In this document: piece after piece, positions 23,460-36,045 of the stretch | Layout: every line of letters begins with the position of its first letter | Position numbering within the stretch: position 1 is the stretch's first letter | Assembly (NCBI RefSeq): GCF_025766255.1 | Contig: NW_026516699.1 | Span: 186,001 to 250,000, forward strand | DNA: 64,000 nt | Direction of reading: 5' to 3' | Source of the DNA: Zychaea mexicana | Lineage: Eukaryota; Mucoromycota; Mucoromycetes; Mucorales; Lichtheimiaceae | The notes under the pieces: model-generated | What the model saw: only the letters and a program-made list of their open reading frames with translations | Told to the model about the DNA's origin: nothing | The model's database searches: none | Program-made: the position numbers and the translations under genes

Positions 23460-25276
23460 TTACTCTTCATCTTTCTTTTGGCCATTAAAGACGAGGCGAT
23501 TGGGCGTAAGCCAGTCAGGAATATCGGAAATCTTGCGGGTGGTAGAAAGCTTAGTGATCTCGCTGTACAACTTCTTGGGTTCAATGCCTTGGTCCAAATC
23601 AGGAAGCAGCAAAGCAGCTACACCTGCAACATGGGGAGCTGCCATAGAAGAGCCGGACATGGTGGCTGTGGCATCCTTGCCACCAATGTATGTACTTGTG
23701 ATATCGAAACCTGGAGCCAAGATGCTGACGCAGCGGCCGTAGCAGCTGTAAGGATCCATCTTGTCACTGCTGTCCACTGAACCGACAGTGTACACCTTGT
23801 TATTACCAGCGGGCGAGATCTTGCATGCATCGCTTGCAGAGTTACCGGCAGCAGCAAAGACGGGAAGACCAGCATCCACAGCGGCAGAAACAGCCTCATT
23901 CAATGCCTTGGCACCAGCACTGCTTTCGGGCAAGCCAAGAGACATGTTGATGACAACGGGGCGCGTGCGGTTCTTTTCTTGCTCCATGACCCACTGGATA
24001 CCACCAAGCAGGCTCGAGACAGTGCCCTTGCCATCGGCGCGAAGCACCTGAACGCTGACAATGCTGACGTTCTTGGCAATACCATAAGTCTTACCACCAA
24101 TAATGCCAGCAACATGTGTACCGTGGCCACCTCCGTCGTATGGGTTCTCGCTTTCAAGTTGTGCACTGCTACCAAAGGTGGTGGTTGTGTTGCCGTCATT
24201 GCCAGCATCGCCGCTGTTGTATGCGCTATAACCACGTGTTGCGCGACCTTCAAAATCTTCATGGTCAATAGCAACGCCGTCATCAACTACGTACACGGTG
24301 ACACCGGCACTAATCAAACAGAAAATTCAACCGGGGCATTTAGAAACATAGAAATCACGAGAATGTGAATGACCATCGAAAAAAGCTTACCCGCCACGCG
24401 AATCGTAAATGTAAGGCTGTGATTCGTTGAGTTCGCGTTGTGAAGCTCGGACCAAATTCCACTGGGCATTGGTCTGCTCAAGGTAGGTCGGCTCACTAGC
24501 GGTTGTCATGGCAGCAGCAGAGGCAGTTGTGGTGATGGTTACCGATTCGTCATCCGAGGCAGCAGTCGTAGTGGCAGAAATGTATGATGTCCAACCTTCA
24601 GTGTTGGCAGCATGGGATGATTCAGAATTAGCCGAGACGTCATTTTCAAATGGTTGTGATTCCTCAGGCTCTTCGTAGGTCGATTCACCGGTATGCACAG
24701 GACGCTATATACATCATTTAAACAGTAGGTAAGTTCAACCACATTATCGTACTGCATTGTATCATATTATTTTTTACAATGTAATAGCGCTTGTTGTTCT
24801 TTTTGCTCTTGGTAACCGGCTCGGGCAATTCAAATTGGACTTCTTCGTCCGGAAAAACCGAGACCACTTCAGAGAAACTCTTCTTGATCTTGTCAATAAT
24901 GCGATCATCCTTGAGTTCAATATCAATCGCCTTAAAGGAACCACCGATGTCAAACTTTTGGCGAACTCGGACTTTGTTGTTACCGGATTCATCATTGTCT
25001 CGGTCAAACAGGTCTTCAAGTTTTTCACCAGCTTCCTTGAATAGGTCATGGAAAAATTTGGTGGTATCGTGAATGAACTTGGGAATGACTATTTGTGACG
25101 AATTTCAGTATGCATGGGCTTTTTGTTCCTCGGTGTTGTTGATCTGATTTTTCATTCTTACAGTCATCAACAGCAGCTGTTTGGTTAAGTTGGATGATAT
25201 AGTTTTGGGTTTTGTGTGCTGATCCAAATGTGGCAAACACCAGCACTGCCAAGAATGAAAGGACTGTAAATCTCAT
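23460..25276 (-). CDS. Secreted subtilisin-like serine protease (S8, proteinase K type) with propeptide
   Basis: Extracellular or vacuolar endopeptidase. The start MRFTVLSFLAVLVFATFGSA is a signal peptide. A propeptide region follows (YIIQLNQ, then FDIGGSFKAIDIEL and FSEVVSVFPDEEVQFELPEP, as in inhibitor I9). The third exon adds a roughly 60-70-residue Ser/Thr/Glu-rich linker before AQWNLVRASQRE. The catalytic domain carries all three triad residues: Asp in YVVDDGVAIDHEDF, His in GGHGTHVAGIIGG and Ser in SGSSMAAPHVAG. The oxyanion Asn is in FAAAGNSASD. Exons are roughly 25276-25164, 25090-24787, 24700-24405 and 24309-23460. The acidic linker between propeptide and catalytic domain is longer than in proteinase K. 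Substrate range unknown. Confidence 0.92.
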
Positions 25277-26952
25277 GGTGATGATGATGTTGGCGGTAGT
25301 CTCGCTCTAACTGTTCGTTTTCGTGTTCCTGAAACTTATAGTGAAAAGACTTTTCCGTTGATTATGTCGTCTGTTGACGGATAAAAAATGAAGGAATGTG
25401 AGAGGGTTTGTTAAGAAAGGGAATGGAAGGGGTGGTAGAAGGAATAAAGAGAGAAAGAAAAATGAAGTATAAACCATTGGCCTCGAAAGCAAAGGATGCT
25501 TTCTTTTAATTCATTTCGCTTCGTACAACGTTTGTGTTGCCAGACTACTGAGCTAGAAATTTGGCTTTAGCAATGGATAAACGCAGCGAGGAGAAGAAGT
25601 GCGGAGGCACAGAGTAAAAAGTGGGTTGTTGTATTGACACTCTCTTTTACAGTGCACGCACGCATAAAATACAGACTTCTTTGGAGGATTTCAAATAACA
25701 AGTAAAGGAATCTCTGGCAGTCTTTGCTAGACACTCATGATATAAGCACAGAATCTGAAACCAGCGATTTATTAAAGCGAATTATTATTAAAATGATCGC
25801 TAGTCTATATATACACCGTTACACGTTACACGTGAAGACTTGACGTTTGCTGTTTCTGTGGATTATCGTTACACACCATAGAAAAAGTTCATGAAAATTG
25901 CGCGCCCATGTAAACGTCCTTTCGTGTCATATTGACGTATATGTTAATTTTTCGATTTTTGAGGTCTTTTGTTCGAAATGTAACCAAAACCAGTATAAAA
26001 ATAGAAATTTTGTCGTTTTCGCACACATCTGAGGTTAGTTCCTATCGCAATCTCTGCTCAATAATATTGTTTACAGCTCTTTTACTACTTCTACTTCATA
26101 CTACCGGATCGTCGGTTTCAACTTGGCTTTATAAGTGGTTAGAAGATACCCTCACTATGCAGTAGTGTTCACATTTACACAAATGGTCCGATGCTTGCAT
26201 GTGTACACATAAACAAATGACAAGTTGCAAGGCTGCTGTCCAATTTCCTTCCCTTGCTTATGATACCTCTGTACTCACACCCAACACACAGTCAATTTAA
26301 ACCTTATATCGGTTGAAATAAAAAATGACGTCAATAGACGTGGTCTGGGCAATAAGTAGTTAACTAATATTATAATTCAATATTTCAATACACAATTAAA
26401 ATACTTTTTAGGGATCGATCTTCAAACACATTGCCACCACTACTAGCCAAACATCCGAGACTATGGTAGTTGATTACTGTATTAATAACACTCAACGCTT
26501 TACTCTCATTTAAGTACACTCCGAAAAAAACAGATAAATTATGACACGTGACAATACACCTTGTATGTGAACTAGACAGACGTCTTCACACTTCGTGGGC
26601 AACAATGTCTTGGAGTCTGTTAGCGCACGTGTTTAAAGGCATCGTTTTAATCTTTTATAAGTGAAGTGAGGTACGATCTTTAACCACATATCTCTCCTCA
26701 ATCAAAAATGCTCCAGACATGTATAATTTCAGCTTGTGTATAACATAAATCTGGGTACAGTAATAGCAATTAGTTTATTGTACGGAAAGTGTACCTAATA
26801 TTTGAAGTGAATCATTTATTTGGCCTTGTTTGGTAATAGTAAATAACTGTGTCAAATGTCACTGGTTGTGTGCCTTATAATTTTATTTCTGCAAAGATTT
26901 GTATATCTTGATACACCAGAAAAGCTGACGATTAAGTTGACAATCGCTCTAG
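25277..26952. other. Intergenic, no gene recognised
   Basis: Upstream flank of the subtilase and 3' flank of the adenylate-forming gene. A short direct repeat GTTACAC sits at about 25815-25830 and ends in the palindrome CACGTG, which could bind a bHLH factor. The frame at 25932-26165 is not recognisable. Confidence 0.4.
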
Positions 26953-29177
26953 CTACGCCATGTGTGCTTCATAATAGCTCAATGCAACATCCAAGTACGT
27001 GTTGAAAGAAAGGTTTTTGTACATCTGTTCGATTTCCTGAGCAAAAGTGGCAGCGACTGCTTTGCGCTTGACCGTTCCTTTTGGGGTCTTTGGCAGTTTT
27101 CTGTCAAATGGAAGGATACACACCATGTTAGGCACGAAGATGATACCATGCGGAGGTGCATACTTGTTGGCTTTATGTACAGCGTCATATACTATTATAG
27201 AATTACGTGAGAATTCCTTATGAAAATGACCCTGTTATATGTACGCCTTTACACTGTTATATTTTTATAATCACACGCTCTTACCTTTGGAAGCCATTTC
27301 ATGTGCAGAAAACTGTGATGCTTTATTCTCGTTTAGTTCAATCAGTACAGCAGTCCACGCGTTGTCTTCACAAATGATGATACAATGTTGGATGACATCC
27401 TCCTTGCAGATTTCCATTTCCATGGCCGTTGGATGCACCTTTTCACCGCTACTCCTATAGTATCGTCAAGATAAATTGCACATATTAGCAAATTTGTCCC
27501 AGCAGCTTTCTTTAAAGCAGGATAAGAATGATACATGCAAAATCAATAAATCATCCGTTCTTCCAACAAACGTCCAACAGCTCGATCCATGTGGTTCTTT
27601 GATAAATAAATCTTTTGTTGCAAAGTCCCCATTAGGCCGATTGCTTACACCGTTAGGAAGAGAAGGGCAATTGCCGTGTACCACGAACTGGTGCATATCT
27701 TTAATGATCGGCTCCAAAGATACGTAACGCATCATGTCTTTGGTAACATTAATGCTATACCAGTAGTCGTTGTTTTTTGATACATCGGAAATGCAAAGAG
27801 CGCCAGTCTCTAATCACAATGCATACATATTTTATCAGATATTTGATACTGATTCTTTTAAAGATGATTGATTTTTTTTAATATGTTACCCGTCATTCCA
27901 TAACCATTTTGTACGTTCAGCCCTTTTGCTCGTAAAAAATCGCCAATAGGTCGACTGAGCGGTGCTCCAGTACATATACAATATTTGAAACGCTGTAAAA
28001 CTGCCAAATATCGATCGGCAGGCGCATGTTGTTCCAGATACTGAGCCAACTGCATTAAAAAGATTGGAACCATATCCATCACAGTGGCGCCATATGTATC
28101 AGCTGCATCTAGTATCTCGCGGGGCGTAGGTATCTCGTTGCTGAACATAACGATGCTTGCACCATATAATATGCTTCTTACAAGTGTAACTACAGATGGT
28201 AGATGAAACTGCGATAAGTAAAACAACTTTCTTGCCATTATTAATTTGAAAACAGAGTACTTAGAATCTATCATAGACATACTCATAGCAGGCCCATGAA
28301 ACAGCTTTTCCGTTACCAATATTACGTCGGTAGAATCCATAGCCAGATCTGGGCAAGCTTCTTGAATCGATTTGACGAATACCTCTAGCACCACGTACAT
28401 AATCGATCGAGTGGTATGAAGGACTGCTTTGGGAAATTCGGAAGTTGTGCCTGAGCTTTGGAGCCACGTCACAGGAACAGATGAATCGCTTATATCCTTT
28501 TCAAGCCGTATGTTATGTGCGTCGTCTCGAGATTGATTGACATCACCACCATTTTTACAGGACGTTTCTGCTTTCGTCATTGTTGCAATGATGAGCTGAT
28601 CAATGTCAAAGTCGTCCCAGATATGGATGTCGAACCTTGATACATCATACAGAGTTGCTGCACATTCCAAGGCCTTTATACGATGCGTTGTGGAAGCGAT
28701 CAAATAGCCTGCATTACTCTTTTGAAGAAGATGAACGACAGTCGCTTTTGATCTGTATGTAGATAGCGGGAAGAAGATTCGTCCTAGTTTCAGTACGGTG
28801 AAAAATGCAAGGATAGATTGTGCAGGGTCGTCACTGAGCAACGCAATGCACTCGGTATCTGCTGATATCGTGGGTCCCCATAGACTTGCCAGATAGCTGG
28901 AGATGTTGTCGACCTGGCCATATGTCAATGACTTGAACTCAGTAGAATTGGGTAGCTGGTAGTGTACAAGGACATTGTCTTTATAGCGAGCCGCATGCAC
29001 TTTAAAAAGTTGCAAAAGTGAGGTGTAGTCAGTGTAGCTGGGGAGAGCGCTTTCCATTGTCGTGGTAGTAGCCCTAAGTGGCGACTTTGAAGTGTCGGTA
29101 AAATATAGTGAGAAGAGCGAGTCATTGCAACATTGATCCTTGATGGTTTCTTTTGTAGAAATGGTATAACTTAGCAT
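26953..29177 (-). CDS. Stand-alone adenylate-forming (AMP-binding) enzyme
   Basis: ANL-superfamily enzyme that activates a carboxylic acid as acyl-AMP. The P-loop-like core motif reads LQSSGTTSEFPKAVLHT, the A5 region reads NGYGMTETGALC, the hinge reads WTFVGRTDD and the catalytic A10 lysine lies in LPKTPKGTVKRKA. The protein ends about 30 residues after A10. There is no carrier, condensation or reductase domain, so it resembles the A domain of NRPS-like reductases or an acyl-CoA synthetase standing alone. Exons are about 29177-27890, 27809-27539, 27454-27285 and 27191-26953. The second intron keeps frame only with a GC donor at 27538. A second ATG (29060, MESALPSYTDYTSLL) may be the true start. 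Substrate unknown. Confidence 0.82.
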
Positions 29178-31180
29178 TATCACCAGTGACGTGGTATTTT
29201 CTTCAGTATTTTATCACATTTTCCTTCCAGATTAGTGGTGCACAGCGCGCACACAAAGAGATAAATACTAGTGTTAATGAGTTCATTCACTACGATAAAC
29301 TTATGTTTTCTTAATTCCTGCGTACATATTGCTGAAGAACTTACTATGTACTAACTACGGTGGCTCGAGGTGATAAGCAAAAAAGGTCAACTACAAGCTT
29401 GTTCAAAACCGTAATGACCAAGAGGGTCCATTTAATTTGAGGACCACATACAGATGCGTTGGCGGGCATCAATTTTATCAGGTGCTATATCAGCGAAAAA
29501 GATAAATTAAGACCGTCTTCAATGAGGCTACTTGATTAAAAGAATATGGTAAACGTAGAAGCACCTATTCTATAGTCGAAAAGTTGTTTATAACAATATG
29601 CAGGAAGGCTAGTTAATTTGCGCGTCGCTTACTTGCGGAACCGGATATAAATTCTTAAGTTAGAGTAAAAACGCTGAATAAGTACAGTAATCCTTAGAAA
29701 TCAAACGTTTTCTAATGACGAGAAGCAAGTCACCCTCGATGGAAAAAAATCGAACGGTTTATGTACGTTGATCAAGTCGAAGGTCAACATTACAATCCCA
29801 GGCGCGAGAAGAAGAAATATCATCATAGGGCTAGTATCACACTCTACTCCGTTCATTAATCCCGTGGTTTCGTTGAAATCAAAAAGTGCTCATGGTATTT
29901 TGCACGCAGCTCTTTGCTACAAAAAATATGCTCTAAAGAGCCATCCAATCAGGGCTATCCTTGAGCTAATCTTTTCTGTACCATTCGAGTCTTATGAAGT
30001 GATAGAGATACCGAAGTACGATATGTCCAAGTGAGAAAAAATGCTGGCGAAGGTACTACTGTATATAACTTTTTTCTGAATATCAAACCGAGAAGCCCCC
30101 AAGGGCAGAATGACATTTGTAATAAAGAGGCGTGTCATGTTGTCATGGAGAAGACGCAGCGATGAGTGCGTTTCCCCTCACCGACTATGCTTGACTATTT
30201 GGAGGGATGGACGTCTGCGGCCGTTCTCTTTTTATCAAGTTACGTGATCAAAGACGATGGTTAAGATGGTTTACTGTATCGACTTTATTAAAATTCAAAG
30301 ATTCGTAAATAGTGTTTGTGTGTGTATAGGCGCCTCGTACAATGTACATCCATACTAGATACTGTATTTATAACTACGCAGAAGTATCAAACTACGATCC
30401 CACATACAAGTTTTACGTGTCACTACTACCACTGCTGGTTGTTTGCGAAAACCTCTTTCAGGTAAGCCTTGGGTAACCGACCAAATGAGCTTTCTTATTG
30501 GTATAACCTGTCATCTTGCTAATTAGGCGTAGTATAGATATATCGACATCCTTGTGCAAGCTCCACCAGACTGACGATGTGTCTATATACATGAAATATA
30601 CATTTCGAGCTTGTTGGATTAACAACAGTCGCCGGTCCTGCTTGTTTAACTCTGTTATCGTGTAAACAGCGTACGCAACTGACAATATTTGTTTCGCATT
30701 GTGGGTGCTTTCTCCTAGACAGGTGCTTTGGCGTCGATGAGAATTTACCAAGAGATATCATAGTATCGCCAATATGCTTCCGGCTAATTGATTTTATATG
30801 TATGGACACACCACATACATCATTAGCTTATTTCCTATAAACGAAACAAGTGGATGTACATATTCATTTGCAGCAAATGCCTTTTATCTACTATTTTCTT
30901 TACACACTTTTGCTGTTCATCCTTTATAATATAGAGCCATTGTTGCCTAGAATCCCTTACGCATTACCATCACCGTGTTGGTACCTCCTGTAGAGCAAAA
31001 GCGAGATTTAAGCTACTACATGGTTCTCTTTGCAGCAAATATAAATGGACCACTCGTATCACTTACTTTAGCCTTTACCAGCTAGTAAACCTCTTCTCTT
31101 GGGAGTCTAGTTTTGTTGTCAATCCCATAAATTCTCATTTCCAAAAAGTGTTGCCATTGTTAATTTTAGTTAATAAGGTT
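29178..31180. other. Intergenic, possible eroded mobile-element sequence
   Basis: No confident gene. A plus frame at 29768-30034 contains KSKVNITIPGARRRNIII, faintly like the catalytic-core entrance of Tc1/mariner-like transposases (V-x-I-x-GA), then loses any likeness. A minus frame at 30458-30809 is unrecognised. All readings are weak. Confidence 0.2.
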
Positions 31181-31190
31181 TGATATAAAA
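31181..31190 (+). promoter_or_regulatory. TATA-like box
   Basis: TGATATAAAA about 70 bp upstream of the ATG at 31259, a reasonable core-promoter position for the small gene there. Confidence 0.4.
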
Positions 31191-31258
31191 AGCCTCGCAG
31201 TTTTTTGTCTCGTACCACCTGTGTGATATTACACACTCACATCCTTCTTCTTTCTATT

Positions 31259-31744
31259 ATGCATATGGAGCACCAGCTCCGGCTTCTCGACTTGAACGAC
31301 ACCAGCGATCCAGAAGTAGTCAACGCAGCCCACATCCTAATATCCATGAAACATGGCAGATATTCGTTATCACGACCACGAGACAACATCAACAACACCA
31401 TTAGCAAACACAACAGAGACTACATTGCTAATACGCCTACTATCCCCAGTATAGATTACGTCACTTGTGGTCGTTTACGATTGATACCTGTGGGTTCATA
31501 CTGCTATTATTCTTCCTCATCATCATCAACTACAACGAAGCGTTCCCAACAGTCGGTAACTGCCCGTGTTGAGCTTCCAAGAACGATATCTAGAAATTGC
31601 CACAACTGCAGTACACTCTATTCCTACCCTGATGATGATGTTTGCAAGGGAGATGAAAAGCATTGGCATGGTCACCGACGGATATATAAGCGATCATTTG
31701 TTCCTTGGCAACGCGAAGAAAGGGAGCCTGAAGACGGTAAATAA
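31259..31744 (+). CDS. Small hypothetical protein
   Basis: Single-exon frame of 161 aa from ATG 31259. The start is chosen because the TATA-like box lies 70 bp upstream and the next ATG is only two codons further. The N-terminal EVVNAAHILISMKHGRYS looks like a short conserved helix seen ahead of domains in some fungal regulators. The middle is Ser/Thr-rich low complexity (YYSSSSSSTTTKRS) and the C-terminus is charged. A NCHNC pair hints at metal binding but no complete finger is visible. Function not recognised. It may continue by splicing after 31736. Confidence 0.45.
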   Translation: MHMEHQLRLLDLNDTSDPEVVNAAHILISMKHGRYSLSRPRDNINNTISKHNRDYIANTPTIPSIDYVTCGRLRLIPVGSYCYYSSSSSSTTTKRSQQSVTARVELPRTISRNCHNCSTLYSYPDDDVCKGDEKHWHGHRRIYKRSFVPWQREEREPEDGK

Positions 31745-32956
31745 AGCAACGCTGTACACAAAATTTACATGAAAAATCAGATGATGAAATAATGACATTG
31801 ACAGTATTTCTTTCTAGACAATTCCCAGCATGTTTGAAGAAAACTGGCGATGTTCTACTGATAAAGAAGAATGATATGTGGTGACCAGTGCTTACTGATC
31901 TTTACTATGTTGCAAATATGTATAAGGCGATGACAACAGCAATATCACTAAGACACTGAACAGCCAATAAGCACATTGCTCGATAGCTTTACATACAGCT
32001 TGTTTTACAGCATTTCCACTTGGCCGTTGTGATGTAACACTTGTTTACGAGATGGACACGTGCCAGTTATGTAAGCTGTTTTTAGTTTTAAAGTGTATAG
32101 ATAATCATAAAGAGTAATAAAACAGCGGAATACCTGATGACCATCATCAAGAGAAAAAGCAATGTAATCATTTGGGTTTATTTAGCTCTTGTGATGAGAC
32201 CGTTATTGTCCATATATGACCAACCGAAAGATTGTTACTAGCATCTGCAGACACGCGTGGTATTCGGGTGGCACTATTTCCAGAATATGCATTTCTGAAC
32301 ACACGTGGGCCTTTTATTTATCGATGATTTACAGCCAAGAGAGAGCGGGAGCAAGATTGCGTTTTTGGTGGAAGAAAGGGAGCCGTGTGGTGACACCATG
32401 ACACCATGCCATCGATAACATACATTTTTAGTAGATGCTGCGAGTATGGCACAAAAAAAAACACTTCTTGTACGCTACATCAACGAAACCCAGCTTTGTC
32501 CCAGAGCTAAGAAGATCTGCGGACTTGAGCCCATTCTTTTAGTGTCCGTTGTCTGCGTAAGGATTTCGCAGGAATGACGATTTATTACATACCAGCGCAA
32601 ATGAAACATGCTATTCATATCAGTATTCAAAGAAGTGCGAAGAGCAAAAGTCATGGGGGGAGAGAGAGGGAAAACGCCTCGGAAAACGCCATAACAATGA
32701 CCTCAATTCGATTCAACGCAGTTCTCGCCGGGGAAGGAGCCTGTTGGACGAGGGATCGTGTTTGTTGGGAAATCCATCCGAGACCCACATAAGGATTAAT
32801 GGTTTGCCATCAAAGTTTTCCGGTTCCGAATCAGCTGTAACACGCACACACTCCCAGCTCTTTTCTCGTATATTCCTGCTTCTTCTTTTCCGTTTCTTTC
32901 TCTTCACTCTTCCCCTCTTCCTTTTTTTCTTCTTTTCTGTCTAGACTCCAATTGTT
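31745..32956. promoter_or_regulatory. Upstream region of the trehalose synthase/phosphatase gene
   Basis: No gene recognised. The last ~90 bp before the ATG (about 32860-32943) are almost pure pyrimidine on the plus strand, a common core-promoter feature in fungi. A CCCCT (stress-response-element-like) pentamer lies at about 32912. Stress control is plausible for trehalose genes but is not shown here. Confidence 0.35.
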
Positions 32957-35791
32957 ATGGCTTCGTCGACATCAGAAAACAATAACAGCTCAGGAAAAAG
33001 CCTTCGTCTACTCGTGGTCTCGAACCGTCTGCCTGTCACGGTCTCCAAAGACCCTACCACACAACAGTACGATTTCAAAATGTCGTCTGGTGGTTTGGTC
33101 GCGGCATTAAGTGGTCTCAAGAAAATGATGTCGTTCACATGGATCGGCTGGCCAGGTATGAGAGTTTATTCTTGTGGCAAAAGAACTAAAGCATTATAAC
33201 ATATAAAAGAAAGAACGCGTTTTTACTGATTCTTCTGGTTATTATTATGCAGGCCAGGATATACCTCTTGACGATCGAAAGCAGGTTGAAGAGCGGTTAC
33301 TAAAGGAAACATCTACCATGCCCGTCTTTGTCGACCAAGAACTGGCTGATCTGCATTATAACGGATTCTCCAACAGGTAAAGAACACATTTATATACTAT
33401 GCAGTGCAAGGATGAGAAAGGGTCCCATGAATTTTCTTTGAGCTAAACAACAACAATTGAAATATAGTATCCTGTGGCCCCTGTTCCACTACCATCCCGG
33501 TGAAATCTCGTTCAATGAAGAGTGGTGGGAAGGATATCAGCGAGTCAACCAGCAGTTTGCGGATGCCATTGATCGAATCGTAGAGGATGGTGATCTAGTT
33601 TGGATCCAGGACTACCACTTGATGCTGTTGCCATCTATGCTTCGCAAGAAGACCAAGAAGGATATCAAGATCGGCTGGTTTTTGCATACACCTTTCCCGA
33701 GCAGTGAAATCTACAGGTATGTGATTGTTTGCCCATGTGCATCCTGTGTGGGTATGATGATACACCTAAGCTTGTGTGTGTGTGGGATCTTTCCATAAGC
33801 CATCGTCCTTCACACGTACAAACAAAAAGGGGGTTTTCGTTTACACTTTTTGTCTCTAACGTAAATTCAACCTTCTCGGATAATCTAGAATCTTACCAGT
33901 ACGCAAGGAAATCCTGTTGGGCGTGTTGGAAAGCGATCTGCTTGGCTTCCACACCTACGACTATGCACGACACTTTTTATCGTCGTGCACACGTATCCTC
34001 GGACTTTCAACCATGCCGAACGGGGTGGAATTCGAAGGAAGATACGTCCACGTCGGCACCTTCCCTATCGGCATTGATCCCGAGAAGTTCACAGAAAACC
34101 TCCAGGTTTCCAAGGTGCAAGATCGCATTGCCCAGCTGAAGAATCGTTTTGGCGACTGCAAGCTGATTGTGGGTGTCGATCGCTTGGATTATATCAAAGG
34201 TGTTCCGCAAAAGATGCACGCAATGGAAGTCTTCTTGAGCCAGCACCCTGAATGGGTCGGTAAGGTTGTACTTGTACAACTCGCTGTGCCTTCTCGTGAG
34301 GATGTCGAGGAATACCAACACCTCCGCAGCACGATCAATGAATTAGTCGGTAGAATCAATGGTCAATACGGTACGGTCGAGTTTGTGCCGATCCACTTTA
34401 TGCACCGATCCATTCCCTTTGACGAGCTGACGGCTCTGTATGCCGCATCCGACGTCTGTCTTGTGTCGTCGACCCGTGACGGCATGAATTTAGTGTCGTA
34501 CGAATACATTGCTGCACAAAAGGACAATCACGGCGTGCTAATCCTATCTGAGTTTGCCGGCGCTGCACAGTCGCTCAATGGGTCGATCATTGTGAACCCT
34601 TGGAATACAGAAGAGTTGGCCAATGCGATATACGAGGCAGTCACAATGCCCGACGATGTCCGAAAGACAAACCACCAGAAGCTTTATCGCTATGTGACAA
34701 AGTATACCGCCGCCTATTGGGGTCTTAGCTTTGTCAATGAACTGCGGGTAAGCGCTTTAGATCTCTTTCTTGTAGCCTTTGGAGACACGGATGAGATATT
34801 CAAATCCAATAATTTATATATATATAGCGAATCAGTGAAGAGTTTGGCCAACGCATGTCGATCCCCGAACTCAACTTTAAGAACGTCATCACCCAATTCA
34901 AAGAGTCCAAGGGCAAGAAGCTTATCCTGCTGGACTACGACGGCACCCTGACTACTACGCACAAACTGCCCGAGTTTGCAAAACCATCACAGACTGTACT
35001 CGATCACCTAAAGACTCTTGCATCCAAAACCGATACGTACGTGTACATTTTGTCTGGTCGTGGACGCAAACACTTGGATGCATGGTTCGATTCAACGGGC
35101 GTGGGTTTATCTGCCGAACACGGCTGTTTCTACAAGCATCCAGCCAATATTCGTGACAAAATCAATCCAGTGCAATCGTCCTCGCATGAAAGCAAGTTAA
35201 TTAAGGAGGTGGATGGCAAGTGGTACTGCTTGGTTGAACAGATCGATCCCAGCTGGAAGGAGACCATTCGCCCGCTGTTCCAACACTATACGGAACGTAC
35301 TCCTGGATCATTCATTGAAGAAAAGGAAATCAACTTGACGTGGCACTATCGTAATGCGGATCCAGAATTCGGCAGTTGGCAAGCAACCGAGCTGCAGGTC
35401 AATCTTGAAAAGTTATTGAGCCATATGGCCCTCTCGGTAAGTTCCTGATTTTGAATACAATAAAGCAAGTGATAGAGGTCGCGTGGGTACTGATTGACGT
35501 CCCATGTGTTTTCGTATACAGATTGTCCTTGGTAACAAAACGCTGGAATTGCGCCCATCCTCGATCGATAAGTCGACAGCCGTGCGCAACATCCTTAAAG
35601 ACCTCCAAGTCTCAACTATAGATTACATTCTATGCGTCGGTGACGGTAAGACAGACGAGGTGGTGTTCACATTGCTTAACGATATCCCACATGCGATTAC
35701 AAGTACGGTTGGCAAGAAGCAGACAGAGGCACATAACTATATCCCAAATGTCGACATGGTGAACAACTTGGTGGAAGAGTTGGGAAAATGA
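32957..35791 (+). CDS. Bifunctional trehalose-6-phosphate synthase/phosphatase
   Basis: Makes trehalose-6-phosphate from UDP-glucose and glucose-6-phosphate, and the C-terminal domain could dephosphorylate it to trehalose. Exons 32957-33155, 33253-33376, 33468-33716, 33889-34747, 34828-35436 and 35522-35791 give 769 aa. The GT20 domain is complete: LLVVSNRLPVTV, WIGWPG, IQDYHLMLLPSMLR, GWFLHTPFPSSEIYR, GVDRLDYIKG, RDGMNLVSYEY and LSEFAGAAQSL. The HAD phosphatase domain has DYDGTLTTT (nucleophile and acid Asp), ILSGRGRKHLD and GDGKTDEVVF, where the usual GDD is GDG. Unlike classic Tps2-type subunits, the synthase half keeps its active-site motifs, so both activities may be present. Expected in the cytosol, for stress and spore carbohydrate. 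Confidence 0.93.
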
Positions 35792-36045
35792 TCATCTAGT
35801 AGTTAGTATATAAATAAATAGTTGGCTGTATAAACACACCACACACACATATTTGCATAGTAAGAAGAGAACATTGACAAATATGATCTGTAAAAAAAGA
35901 AAACGAGACAATAAATTTATTACAAAAAGAACGAGGGGAATGGTGCATAATTGGTTGTTTTACCATACTACATTCATCTAGTAGTCGTCTATTGTTGTCT
36001 ATGAATCGTCGTCGTCGTCGTTGCCGATCAAGAAGTTGCTGTTGT

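Noticed and set aside
23478..24368. Several long plus-strand frames opposite the subtilase
   Set aside because: Shadows caused by codon bias of the protease exon on the other strand.
29768..30034. Tc1/mariner transposase call
   Set aside because: Likeness covers under 20 residues with no DDE residues; kept only as a low-confidence note.
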